Shown: positions 50,406-59,197, counted from the stretch's first letter. The stretch is DNA of 64,000 nucleotides from Deltaproteobacteria bacterium (GCA_020632715.1 JACKFA010000004.1:979818-1043817); one strand, 5' to 3'. Notes: generated by a model not told the origin, from the sequence alone. Numbers and translations are program-made.

Positions 50406-51671
50406 ATGCGGGTCTATTCTTGTCTCCTCGCCGCGGGCATGCTCACCGCCGGCGCTTGCGCCGACACCTCGGCGCCGACCACCACTCAGGACGGCACGCC
50501 GTTCGACCTCAACATCGCCGCCTTGACCCTGAACGGCGTCGCCGACGCTGTGTGGGACATCAAGGTCGAGAACGAGGCCGGCGAGACCGTCTTCACGACG
50601 CGCATCTCGTCCAACCAGTACGGCGACGGCAAGGGCTCGGCGTCCTACGTCGGTACCTGCGACGCGCAGACGAACGGCGGGACCACCGGCACCAACTTCG
50701 ACCCCGGCTTCGTCGACGGCTCGAGCGCTGGCGACGACACCAAGTGCTACAACAAGATCACGGTCGACATCCGCGGGATCTACAGCGGTGCGGCCGCTCT
50801 CCGCGGCTTCGAAGGCTACGGGGACGGGGTGCGGTCGCGACGAGTTCCAGACGGGCGCGCGCGCTCCAGGAGCCTCGACTTCCAGAACCCGGGTCCGCTT
50901 ACCCAGGTCAAGGAGTGCAAGGAGAACGGCGACACGTTCGTCCAGTTCGACGTGGCCCTGATGCGTCCGGCCCAGCAGGGCTTCTTCGACATCGCCGTGA
51001 ACTTCAACGACATCTTCTGCTCGGCGAAGTTCGACTGCGACGCGCCCAGAACCTCCTCCACGACAGCGCGGCGGCGTGGTGGCACGACGACGTCCTCGGC
51101 TTCGCCTGCTCGGCCGGTGACGGCGCGACGACGAAGCTCTACATGGATGACATCACGATCTCTTGCGACGACGGCGAACGCATCGACCGCGGCGACGACG
51201 ACGATCGACACGGCGAGCGGCGACGGCAACCTCTGCACCGCGGGCTCGGCGACGTCGACGCTCGCGCTGCCGAATGGCTCGGCCGCGAGCGCCTGCAACT
51301 GGACGCGCGGTCGGCGCGGACAGCCCGATCTACCAGGCTGCCATCTACCAGGGCCAGGAGGTCACCGAGACGTCGATCCGCTACTGGAACGTCGCGCTCG
51401 GCATCCGCACCGCTCAGTCGAATGGCGTGACGCTCGCGAACTGCTCGCTCACGACGCGCGCGGCGGCTGACGACGCCACGCCGCCCGCCATCCCCGGCGG
51501 CGACATCGCGGACGGCCAGGTCTACCCGTACGTCCAGTTCGACGATCGACAGCGTCTCCGACGCCTGCGGCGCGAACGAGATGACGCTTCACCCCGGGTG
51601 AGGCGGTGGTCGTGACCTACACGGGCACGGGCGACACGAACTTCGACGCGTTCGACAACGAGTCGAACTAG
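50406..51671 (+). pseudogene. GFFD-family lipoprotein, member 5, with multiple frameshifts
   Basis: ATG 50406 follows GGAGGAAAACA. The leader MRVYSCLLAAGMLTAGAC has a lipobox; the first block (NIAALTLNGVADAVWDIKV), SYVGTCDA and the signature QGFFDIAVNFNDIFCSAKFD are intact to about 51040. Further family motifs then appear in alternating frames: LLHDSAAAWW and YMDDITISCDDG, then ASGDGNLCTAG, then YQAAIYQGQEV with RYWNVALGI, and finally GEAVVVTYTGTGDTN to a stop at 51671. At least five indels are needed, and probably two more around 50825-50870. Every piece remains conserved at motif level and free of stops in its own frame, so the damage is either very recent or an artefact of the consensus. 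If corrected it would be about 420 residues. Confidence 0.75.
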
Positions 51672-51694
51672 CCGAACGGCCTGGCGATCTGAAG

Positions 51695-51724
51695 GGCCAG
51701 GCGCTCCGGAGCCTGGCCTTTTTC
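51695..51724 (+). terminator. terminator of GFFD member 5
   Basis: GGCCAGGC at 51695-51702 pairs with GCCTGGCC at 51711-51718, then TTTTTC. A GGCCTGGC at 51678-51685, just after the stop codon, could pair with the first arm instead, giving two alternative structures. Very similar stems follow members 7 and 8. Confidence 0.85.
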
Positions 51725-51974
51725 ATTTCTGGGGCGCGGGCGTCTCGCTTTCGTCGACTACCTCGATCTGTCGTCCGCTTCTCCGAGGAGCGTCCGCCCG
51801 ATCGCGGCGCCGCGGACCCGCCTCCGAGACACCGTGGCACATGTGAACGCCGTTCACACTCCGTGGCGGGATCTGACGGTGGTCGGTGATCCGACCGTAA
51901 ACTCGCTTACGGCCGCTCACGGGCGAGCCTCGCGCGAGCCCGTCCCCGCCTCGGTAACCCCGCGTACATCGGCC

Positions 51975-52003
51975 TTGACCCTGGGATCGCCGGTCGCTTA
52001 ACC
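51975..52003 (+). promoter_or_regulatory. promoter shared by plus-arm GFFD genes, site 2
   Basis: TTGACC at 51975 and TTAACC at 51998 are 17 bases apart, 101 bases before ATG 52105, with the same CGCCGG spacer element and TAACCTCC end as site 1. The rest of the 433-bp gap after the terminator at 51724 contains nothing that I recognise. Confidence 0.65.
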
Positions 52004-52104
52004 TCCAATTACGTTCCCGTGCGGGGGAACCGCGCCACGGCGCGATCTTCACCGCAAGATCCCATCACAAGACGTCCTCGCGCGCGTCCTCGGAGACCCA
52101 CCCG

Positions 52105-53271
52105 ATGCGACTCCCGGTGCTCAGCCCTGTCCTCGCGCTCGCCCTCCTCGGGGCGTGCGCCGGCGGAGCTCCGATCACCGCGTCGTCCGGCTTCTCCGGC
52201 GCCCCGATGACGGTCAACATCGCGGCCTTGACGCTGACCGGCGTGGTCGACGCCGTCTGGGACGTGACGGTCGAGAACGAGGCGGGCGACGCGGTCATCA
52301 CGCGCCGCATCACCTCGTCGGCCTACGGCGACTCGCGCGGCTCGGCGTCCTACGTCGCCGCGTGCGACGCCCAGACGGAGCTCGGCGCCCCCGACGGCGT
52401 GCACGACAACCGCGTCACGATCGAGCTCGTCGGCCTCTACGGCGCGCGCATCGAGGACGCGGGCCAGCACCACAGCGCGCGGCCGGCCGGCTCGCTGCCG
52501 TTCAACGACCCCGGTCCGCTCTCGCGCACGCTCGACTGCGAGGCCAACGCCGACAACACCGTCACGTTCGACGTGACGGTGATGCGCCCGGCGAACCAGG
52601 GCTTCTTCGACATCGCGATCCAGTTCAACGACATCTTCTGCTCGGCGAAGTTCGACTGCGCCGGGACGAACCTGCTCTTCGACAGCGAGAGCCAGCGGTC
52701 GCCGACCTACGTGCTCGGGCTCTCGTGCGCGGCGGGCCCGGGCGCCGCGACGCAGCTGTGGATGGACGACATCCTGATCTCCTGCGACGACGGCGCCGGG
52801 AACACCTGGGAGAGCACGATCGACCCGCTCGACGGCGACGGGGATCTCTGCGATCCCGGCTCGGCCGACGGCCAGACGGACCCGGACTGTGGCGACCTGA
52901 ACACCTCGCTCCACGCGAACGGGCCCGTGTTCCAGGTGGCGGTCTACAAGGGCGCCCAGAGCGAGGACCTCGGCCAGGACGTGCGCTACTGGAACCTCGG
53001 CATCGGGGTGACGAGCGAGCTCGTCGCGGGCCAGTGCTCGCTCTCGACGAAGGCGACGGCCGACGACCGGAGCTTCCCCGCCCTCGAGGGCGGACAGATC
53101 GCGGCGGGCCAGGTATATCCCTACATCGAGATCGAGATCGACGACCTCGTCGGCTGCGGGAAGAACCCGCTGTCCTTTGGCAGCGAGAACCCGGAGAGCG
53201 GCGTGCGCGTCGTGTATCGGTCCACGGGCGACCAGGCCCTCGACTTCAAGCACGCCTACCCCGCGAACTGA
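52105..53271 (+). CDS. GFFD-family lipoprotein, member 6
   Basis: The product is 388 residues from ATG 52105. The leader MRLPVLSPVLALALLGAC has a lipobox LGAC. The first block VNIAALTLTGVVDAVWDVTV is followed by SSAYGDSRGSASYVAACDA and an NRVTIELVGLY strand. The signature QGFFDIAIQFNDIFCSAKFD lies at about 170-189. WMDDILISCDDG and RYWNLGIGV follow, then CSLSTKATADD and a YPYIEIEIDDLVGCG block shared with members 5, 7 and 8. No extra C-terminal domain is present. It is the most compact intact copy and a good reference for the family core. It has its own promoter (51975-52003), so it need not be cotranscribed with member 5. Confidence 0.92.
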   Translation: MRLPVLSPVLALALLGACAGGAPITASSGFSGAPMTVNIAALTLTGVVDAVWDVTVENEAGDAVITRRITSSAYGDSRGSASYVAACDAQTELGAPDGVHDNRVTIELVGLYGARIEDAGQHHSARPAGSLPFNDPGPLSRTLDCEANADNTVTFDVTVMRPANQGFFDIAIQFNDIFCSAKFDCAGTNLLFDSESQRSPTYVLGLSCAAGPGAATQLWMDDILISCDDGAGNTWESTIDPLDGDGDLCDPGSADGQTDPDCGDLNTSLHANGPVFQVAVYKGAQSEDLGQDVRYWNLGIGVTSELVAGQCSLSTKATADDRSFPALEGGQIAAGQVYPYIEIEIDDLVGCGKNPLSFGSENPESGVRVVYRSTGDQALDFKHAYPAN

Positions 53272-53410
53272 CCGCTCCTCGAGCGTGACAGGGCGGAGCG
53301 GGGCCCACGCCGGGAGCGTGGACGTCGACCCACGCCCGCGTGGGGAGCCATCGTCGACGTCGAGGACGTGGCGAGGGCGGCGCGAGTGCCACGATTTGAC
53401 TCGCCGGTGA

Positions 53411-53429
53411 ATATCTCACACTGAGATAT
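53411..53429. promoter_or_regulatory. AT-rich inverted repeat, possible operator
   Basis: ATATCTCA and TGAGATAT are perfect inverted arms around CAC. It lies 140 bases after member 6 in a GC-rich genome where such an AT-rich palindrome stands out. It could bind a repressor or form a hairpin. Confidence 0.4.
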
Positions 53430-53848
53430 ATTACCGCCGGGCTAATCGCACCTCGCGACACACCGTGGCAGACTCCAGGCTTTCGTGTCCCGAGCGGCGA
53501 TGGCAAGGCGCCCGGCGTGTAGGGGGCGGTGGTCGATCAGGCCGGCGTGGACGAGGTCGTCGCCCCATGGCCCCCGGACGCTCATGTGCGGTGCGTGGGC
53601 TCCAGCGGAACGAAAACTGTGAACGCTTGTAACTCAGTATGTGCCTACACGTGAGCGCGTCGCAGGCGCTTCGTAGGCGGCTCTCAGGTGGCGCGGTAAT
53701 GAGCGGTTGGCCGACCACAGTGCCGGGAGAGGAGGGCTCGGAGCGGCCTGTAGAGCGGGTCGCGAGCCTGTTGTGAACAACGTTCTCGCCACGCTGATAC
53801 CGTAATTGCCTACGGCATCATGGTGGCGAGTTGGTTGTAGGTATGTCG

Positions 53849-53877
53849 TTGACGTTAGGGAACACAAAGCTCTAACG
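53849..53877 (+). promoter_or_regulatory. promoter shared by plus-arm GFFD genes, site 3
   Basis: TTGACG at 53849 and CTAACG at 53872 are 17 bases apart, 107 bases before ATG 53985. Box sequence and distance agree with sites 1 and 2; the spacer does not. Confidence 0.6.
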
Positions 53878-53984
53878 TCGGTGCAGCCGGTGCGGGGCAT
53901 CCATCTCCACTTGGCGCTTCTCGCTTTCAAAGCATCCAAGCAAGAACTCTCAAGCAGCACTTCCAAGTCTGGAGGCATACGGAC

Positions 53985-55274
53985 ATGCGCTTCTATCTCC
54001 CCATCCTCGCCGCCGGCGCGCTCGCGGCCGGCGCCTGCGCGGACAACGCCGCGCCGACGTCGTCGCTCGGCGACACGCCGCTCAACCTCGACATCGCCGC
54101 GTTGACCTTGGACGGCGTCTCTGACGCCATTTGGGACATCCAGGTCAAGAACGAGGCGGATGCAACTGTCTTCGAGGCGCGCATCACCTCGTCCGGCTAC
54201 GGCGATGGCGCCGGCTCGGCGTCCTACGTCGGTACCTGCGACGCGCAGACCAACAGCAACACCAACGACAAGACCAGCGGCGGTCCCGACGACACCAAGC
54301 ACTGGAACGAGGTCAACGTCTGGATCGTCGGCGTCTACAAGCACACGTTCGCCGGCACGCTCGGCGACTTCGGTGACTCGCCGGCTCCCGGGAACGTGTT
54401 CGAGTCGACCGCGGAAGCGGCCGAGACGATTCAGAACCCCGGCGTCCTCACGCAGTACATCGACTGCAAGGAGAACCAGGACGCCTTCGTCGAGTTCAAC
54501 GTGGCCGTCATGCGCCCGGCAAATCAGGGCTTCTTCGACATCGCTGTCAACTTCAACGACATCTACTGCTCCGCGAAGTACGACTGCAATGTCGGTGACT
54601 TCCTCCACGATGTGGACGCGACCAACGGTTCCGCCCGCGAGAAGACTCACGTCATCGGTCTTGCGTGCACGTCGGGATCTGGCACGAACGCCGACACGAC
54701 GCTGCTCATGACGGACATCACGATCAAGTGCTACGACTCCAACGCCGTGCTTCAGAGCACCGTCACCATCGCCCCGAATGGCGATGGCAACCTCTGCACG
54801 GGCGTTGCGTCCGATAGCGGCGGACTCGGTAGCGGGAACTGCGACGCTAACGTCCTCACGATAAGCCCGTCCGGCACGGCGCCGCTCTTCCAGATCGCCG
54901 CGTACCAGGGCAAGGAAAGCACGGCCACGACCCAGGCGATTCAGTACTGGAACGTCGCGCTCGGTCTCCTCGACACCAGCCCGTACACCGGGGCCTGCAC
55001 CGTGAGCTTCGACGCGACTGCGGACGATGCCACGAACCCGGTCCTCTCGGGTGCTGGGGACGGCGACGGGACGGCGAACAACATCGACCAGGGTACTGTC
55101 TACCCCTTCATCGAGTTCCAGATCGCTGACCTCTTCGGCTGCAACACCGAGGAGAAGCTCAACGTGGCCAACTCGGGCGTCCAGTCGCGCTACACGGCGA
55201 CGTCGAACGAGACCGCCACGAGCACGAGCCCCTTCGGCCACGGCGTGTTCGGCAACTCGTACTCGGCGCCCTAA
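53985..55274 (+). CDS. GFFD-family lipoprotein, member 7
   Basis: The product is 429 residues from ATG 53985, preceded by CTGGAGGCATACGGAC, nearly the same leader as member 8. The signal MRFYLPILAAGALAAGAC ends in a lipobox. First block: LDIAALTLDGVSDAIWDIQV; then SSGYGDGAGSASYVGTCDA. The signature QGFFDIAVNFNDIYCSAKYD is at about 178-197, LMTDITIKC and QYWNVALGL follow. A FDATADDATNP block and a VYPFIEFQIADLFGC block close the core. Its base composition is visibly less GC-biased at third positions than most neighbours (codons such as AAT, GCT, GGT occur often), which may mark a different history. No added C-terminal domain. Confidence 0.92.
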   Translation: MRFYLPILAAGALAAGACADNAAPTSSLGDTPLNLDIAALTLDGVSDAIWDIQVKNEADATVFEARITSSGYGDGAGSASYVGTCDAQTNSNTNDKTSGGPDDTKHWNEVNVWIVGVYKHTFAGTLGDFGDSPAPGNVFESTAEAAETIQNPGVLTQYIDCKENQDAFVEFNVAVMRPANQGFFDIAVNFNDIYCSAKYDCNVGDFLHDVDATNGSAREKTHVIGLACTSGSGTNADTTLLMTDITIKCYDSNAVLQSTVTIAPNGDGNLCTGVASDSGGLGSGNCDANVLTISPSGTAPLFQIAAYQGKESTATTQAIQYWNVALGLLDTSPYTGACTVSFDATADDATNPVLSGAGDGDGTANNIDQGTVYPFIEFQIADLFGCNTEEKLNVANSGVQSRYTATSNETATSTSPFGHGVFGNSYSAP

Positions 55275-55298
55275 GCCTAGATCTGCCGCCCTGGATGA

Positions 55299-55330
55299 GG
55301 CCAGGCTCTCCGGAGCCTGGCCTTTTTCTT
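55299..55330 (+). terminator. terminator of GFFD member 7
   Basis: GGCCAGGC at 55299-55306 and GCCTGGCC at 55315-55322 form the stem, followed by TTTTTCTTTT. The loop TCTCCGGA matches that after member 5 almost exactly. Confidence 0.88.
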
Positions 55331-55410
55331 TTCCGGCCTGCCGATCGGCGCGGTCCCTGGCGGGTCCCCGGGCTCTCGGTTTCAAAAGTGTAGTGGACTA
55401 CGTAAAACAG

Positions 55411-55439
55411 CGTACAGCTCTCCGCGAGATGGTCTAGTG
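55411..55439 (+). promoter_or_regulatory. weak candidate promoter for member 8
   Basis: CGTACA at 55411 and CTAGTG at 55434 have the 17-base spacing and the distance to the start (113 bases) of the other plus-arm promoters, but match the boxes poorly. Confidence 0.25.
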
Positions 55440-55552
55440 TGGCGTCAGGCGAGCTGGTCGCGGACCCCTGTGCATCGGGGCCCGGCCTGTCCTCGCGCTC
55501 TCACCCACAGCAAGAACTCCACGCAGACCTTCCCGTCTGGAGGCATACGTCC

Positions 55553-57169
55553 ATGCGTCTCTCCCTCTCCCTCGTCGCGCTCGGGGCCTTCGCCGCCGGC
55601 GCCTGTGCGGACCAGGCCGTCCCCGACACCGCGGGCACCCCCTTCCAGCTCGACATCGCGGCCTTGAGCCTCGTGGGCGTCAAGGACGCCGTCTGGGACA
55701 TCAAGGTCGAGAACGGCAAGGCCGAGACCGTCTTCACCGCCCGCATCACCTCGAGCCAGTACGGCGACAACGGCGGCTCTGCCTCGTACGTCGGCACCTG
55801 CGACGCCACGAACGAGGCCATCACCGGCGTCTGCACCGACAACAACGGCGTGAAGACCTGCACCAACGCCGGCATCACCAAGGGCCAGTCCTGCAGCGTT
55901 GCCGCCGACTGCGACACCAACGTGAGGCAGAACCGCGTCACCGTCAGCATCCGGGGCATCTACGACGACAAGGTCGCGCTGACGAGCTCCGGCGACAACG
56001 GCTACGACTACTCGACCTACGGCTCGGGGATCACCGAGAGCGCGAGCGTTTTCGCCAAGAACGGCGCCCTCGAGAGCCTCGACTTCCAGAACCCCGGCGA
56101 CCTCGTCAAGGTCGACACCTGCAAGGAGAACGGCGACACCTTCTTCAAGTTCGACGTCGCCCTCATGCGCCCCGCGCAGCAGGGCTTCTTCGACATCGCC
56201 GTGAACTTCAACGACATCTTCTGCTCCGCGAAGTTCGACTGCGACACCCAGCCCCTCCTCCACGATCAGGCTGGCGTGCGCGGCACCACCTACGTCCTCG
56301 GCTTCGCCTGCTCCGCCGGCGGCGCCACCAACCCGAACCTCCTCATGGACGACATCGTCATCGACTGCGGCGGGAGCAACGTCACCGTGGTCAAGCCCAA
56401 CGCAAAGGACGGGAACTTCTGCACCAGCGCCGGCAAGGGCACCGGCGGCAAGATCGCCGCCACGGAGACCGACCCCGCCCAGTTCCCCACGGGCTGTACC
56501 GGCCTCACCGAGGGCTCCGGCAGCGACGTCCGGATGCAGTCCGACCCCGACGGCCGCGGCCCGCTCTACCAGGTCGCCGCCTACAAGGGCCTCGAGGACG
56601 TCGCCGGGACCACACAGCACATCGCCTACTGGAACATCGCCCTCGGCGTCGAGTCGGGGACGGACGTCACACTCGGCAACTGCACGCTCAAGACGAAGGC
56701 CACCGTCGACGACAGCACGAAGCCCGTCCTCACCGGCGAGACGTTCAACGTGGTCACCGCGAGCTCGGTCTACCCGTACATCCGCTTCGACTTCTCCACC
56801 GCCATCACGGGCGGCGCTCCGACGAGCCTCAGCGGCTGCGGCGAGCAGAAGATGTCCTTCCCGGCGACCGCCGACACCGCCAACGTCGAAGTGAAGTACA
56901 CGACCACGGCCAGTGGCGGCCTCGTCTTCGGCAACACCTACAACCCCGGCACCTGCGGCGACGGCCTCGTCGACACGGTGATGGGCGAGACGTGCGACGA
57001 CGGCGACGCGAACGACGACGCCGCCGACAAGTGCAAGACGACGTGCGCCGCGCCGCGGTGCGGCGACGGCTTCGTCGACACGGGCGAGATCTGCGACGCC
57101 GGCGCGAACAACGGCACGCCAGGCTCCTGCAACAGCACCTGTAGCGGGACGGAACCGATCGCCCTCTAA
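55553..57169 (+). CDS. GFFD-family lipoprotein with C-terminal DUF4215-type Cys repeats, member 8
   Basis: The product is 538 residues from ATG 55553, with CTGGAGGCATACGTCC before it. The leader MRLSLSLVALGAFAAGAC has a lipobox. The first block is LDIAALSLVGVKDAVWDIKV, then SSQYGDNGGSASYVGTCDA, and an insertion with about six Cys (CTDNNGVKTCTNAG) before NRVTVSIRGIY. The signature QGFFDIAVNFNDIFCSAKFD lies at about 206-225, LMDDIVIDC and AYWNIALGV follow. After the core, residues about 460-535 are two DUF4215-like units: CGDGLVDTVMGETCDDGD and CGDGFVDTGEICDAG, typical of myxobacterial secreted proteins. The fusion again joins the family core to an extracellular Cys-repeat module. Near-identity of the leader DNA with member 7 indicates recent duplication of the upstream region. 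Confidence 0.92.
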   Translation: MRLSLSLVALGAFAAGACADQAVPDTAGTPFQLDIAALSLVGVKDAVWDIKVENGKAETVFTARITSSQYGDNGGSASYVGTCDATNEAITGVCTDNNGVKTCTNAGITKGQSCSVAADCDTNVRQNRVTVSIRGIYDDKVALTSSGDNGYDYSTYGSGITESASVFAKNGALESLDFQNPGDLVKVDTCKENGDTFFKFDVALMRPAQQGFFDIAVNFNDIFCSAKFDCDTQPLLHDQAGVRGTTYVLGFACSAGGATNPNLLMDDIVIDCGGSNVTVVKPNAKDGNFCTSAGKGTGGKIAATETDPAQFPTGCTGLTEGSGSDVRMQSDPDGRGPLYQVAAYKGLEDVAGTTQHIAYWNIALGVESGTDVTLGNCTLKTKATVDDSTKPVLTGETFNVVTASSVYPYIRFDFSTAITGGAPTSLSGCGEQKMSFPATADTANVEVKYTTTASGGLVFGNTYNPGTCGDGLVDTVMGETCDDGDANDDAADKCKTTCAAPRCGDGFVDTGEICDAGANNGTPGSCNSTCSGTEPIAL

Positions 57170-57192
57170 ATAGAGGTCGAGCATCGAGCACG

Positions 57193-57224
57193 AGAGGCCA
57201 GGTTCTTCGGAGCCTGGCCTCTTC
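57193..57224 (+). terminator. terminator of GFFD member 8
   Basis: AGAGGCCAGG at 57193-57202 pairs with CCTGGCCTCT at 57213-57222. The same stem core as after members 5 and 7 is kept although the T-run is replaced by CTTCGCGTTT. Confidence 0.75.
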
Positions 57225-57243
57225 GCGTTTGGGCTAGCGTGTC

Positions 57244-58048
57244 AGGGCGGGCGGCCACGAGGGCCGCCCCTACGTCTGGGGTCTCAGGGCGGGCTGCCAC
57301 GAGGGCCGCCCCTACGTCTGGGGTCTCAGGGCGGGCTGCCACGAGGGCCGCCCCTACGTCTGGGGTCTCAGGGCGGGCGGCCACGAGGGCCGCCCCTACG
57401 TTTGCGGTCTCAGGGCGGGCGGCCACGAGGGCCGCCCTACGTCTGGTCTGGGGTCTCAGGGGGCGGGCTGCCACGAGGGGCCGCCCCGACGTCTGTCTGC
57501 GGTCTCAGGGCGGGCGGCCACGAGGGCCGCCCCTACGTCTGCGGTCTCAGGGCGGGCGGCCACGAGGGCCGCCCCTACGTCTGGGGTCTCAGGGCGGGCT
57601 GCCACGAGGCCGCCCCAGGGCGGGCTCCAGGGCCCCCTACGTCTGCGGTCCCAGGGCGGCGGCCACGAGGGCCGCCCCTACGTCTGGGGTCTCAGGGCGG
57701 GCTGCCACGAGGGCCGCCCCTACGTCTGGGGTCTCAGGGCGGGCGGCCACGAGGGCCGCCCCTACGTCTGGGGTCTCAGGGCGGGCGGCCACGCTGGCCG
57801 CCCCTTCGTCGCCGGTCTCAGGGCTCGGCCACGCCGGCCGCCGTCGCGTCTGGCTCTCAGGGCGCACCTACGAGGGCGCCCGCTCTCCTGGGCCTTGGCG
57901 GGCGAGGATGCTCGACGGCGACCGGGCTCCAGCCACTTGCGCACCGCCCGTAATCACGGGCGGGCTGCCACGAGGGCCGCCCCTACGTCTGCGGTGTCAG
58001 GGCGGGCGGCCACGAGGGCGCGGCGGGCTGCCACGAGGGCCGCCCCTA
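57244..58048. repeat. tandem array of 42-bp palindromic repeats
   Basis: The first units begin at 57244, 57286, 57328, 57370 and 57412, exactly 42 bases apart; later units are truncated or altered, giving roughly 15-17 in all. Each contains the hairpin GGGCGGCC-ACGA-GGGCCGCCC and a spacer CCTACGTCTGGGGTCTCA. Frames through the array read Gly-Arg-Ala-Ala-Thr repeats with no gene signals. Similar GGGCGGCC-type palindromes occur dispersed in many bacterial genomes; the tandem arrangement is less usual. Confidence 0.88.
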
Positions 58049-58313
58049 CGAGACGCGAGATCTCGCTATTTGCCACGACATGTCGTGGCACATGCGTCAT
58101 TGCCAAACATGCGTTCGGTGAAATGCGTGACGCGGCGCGACACATCGCGTCATATTCGCTTATGCCGTCGTGACGACTCCGGGTGCGCGCCTCCTCGCCC
58201 CCCCTCCGCCGCGCCGCCCCGCCGCCCGGCCGGATCGCGCCCCGCGTCTCCGCGCGGCGCGACCCTGCCAGGCGGCTCGGTCCTTCCTGCTCTCTCGCGA
58301 GATCTCGCGTCGA
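58049..58313. other. palindrome-rich intergenic region
   Basis: It contains a perfect 20-bp palindrome TGCCACGACATGTCGTGGCA at 58071-58090, GCGAGATCTCGC at 58055-58066, and the 14-bp CGCGAGATCTCGCG at 58296-58309 next to the lipoprotein stop. No gene is seen. Confidence 0.7.
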
Positions 58314-58979
58314 CTACGGGGCCGGCACCGGGGTCGGCGCCGGGGCCGGCGCCATCGGCGCCTTCGCCCCGTCGGCCCCCGTCGGCGCGGGCGCCGTCGG
58401 CGGCGTCGCGCCCTTCTCCTTCTCCGCGTCCTCGCGCGCCTTCTTCAGCTCCTCGGCGCTCGGCAGCGAGAACGTGATCGTCGACCGCGTGTAGAGCCCC
58501 TTGTCCTGCTCGATGAGATCGTGGAAGCGCCACTTGCCGTCGATCTTCGTGAGCTCGACCGCGATCACCTGCCCCTTCACGTCCGGGTGGTCCGCGAAGC
58601 GCACCTGCGCTACGTCCTTGCCGATCCGCATCCCCTTGAGCTCGCCGTCCCACGCCTTCAGCGCGCGCATCCGCCACGTGCTGTCGCCGAGCAGCCGCTC
58701 GTAGTTCGGGTTCCGCGGCTCGATGAAGATCGTCCGCTCCTTCGCCCCCGGCGGACCCAGCTCCGCCAGGCGCTCGATGTTCTTGTCGCGGTACGCGCTC
58801 AGCGACGCCTTCGCCACCTCCTCGACCGCCGCCTTCTCCGCCGCCTGCTCCGGCGTCTCAGCCGGCGCCGCCGCCGCCGTCGCGCCCGCAGCCGCCGCCG
58901 GCGCCTCCGCCTTCTTCCCGCACGCCGGCGCCGCCGCCACGACCGCCAGGAACCCCGCCCGAACCATCCACCGCCTCAT
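58314..58979 (-). CDS. lipoprotein with Ala/Pro-rich ends
   Basis: The product is 221 residues from ATG 58979, preceded by GGAAGGAGG seven bases away. The leader ends in AAAPAC, a lipobox, followed by GKK and an Ala/Pro/Glu linker to about residue 45. The central domain (about 50-175) begins with AAVEEVAKASLSAYRDKNIERL and continues with strands KGQVIAVELTKIDGKWRFHDL; the helix-plus-curved-sheet pattern is reminiscent of small NTF2-like or DUF4878-type lipoproteins, without certainty. The C-terminal 45 residues are Pro/Ala/Thr-rich and end PAPTPVPAP. The stop sits four bases from the CGCGAGATCTCGCG palindrome. The gene is alone on its strand here. Confidence 0.85.
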   Translation of the reverse strand: MRRWMVRAGFLAVVAAAPACGKKAEAPAAAAGATAAAAPAETPEQAAEKAAVEEVAKASLSAYRDKNIERLAELGPPGAKERTIFIEPRNPNYERLLGDSTWRMRALKAWDGELKGMRIGKDVAQVRFADHPDVKGQVIAVELTKIDGKWRFHDLIEQDKGLYTRSTITFSLPSAEELKKAREDAEKEKGATPPTAPAPTGADGAKAPMAPAPAPTPVPAP

Positions 58980-59197
58980 CGCGTCCTCCTTCCCCGGCTC
59001 GACCGGGCCTGACCTCTATCACCGGGTACCATCGCGCGCGCCCACCGGCAACGCCGCCCCGGCCAGCCTCGCCGGCCGATGTCACCCGCCGCCGACCCGC
59101 CGCGGACCACGGCGGCACCACGCCCCGCCGAGCGCGACGCGCCCGCGATCGCAGCGCACCATCACCCCGCCGAGCGCGATCACACCAGCGTCCCCGC

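Larger units (their letters stand above)
53272..53984. other. 713-bp intergenic region before member 7
   Basis: No gene is apparent. It holds the palindrome ATATCTCA-CAC-TGAGATAT at 53411-53429 in a locally AT-rich stretch and the promoter at 53849-53877. No terminator of the GGCCAGGC type follows member 6, unlike members 5, 7 and 8. Confidence 0.6.

Noticed and set aside
57244..58048. CRISPR array
   Set aside because: Units are contiguous 42-bp repeats with no unique spacers of constant length; each unit is itself a palindrome and no cas gene is near.
57239..58477. Plus-strand coding frame through the 42-bp array
   Set aside because: A 42-base period is a multiple of three, so an open frame arises automatically. 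No start signal, and indels between units change the register.
58150..59012. Long frames on both strands around the lipoprotein gene at 58314-58979
   Set aside because: They overlap the lipoprotein gene, which has a strong ribosome site, a signal peptide and a lipobox; the others have none.
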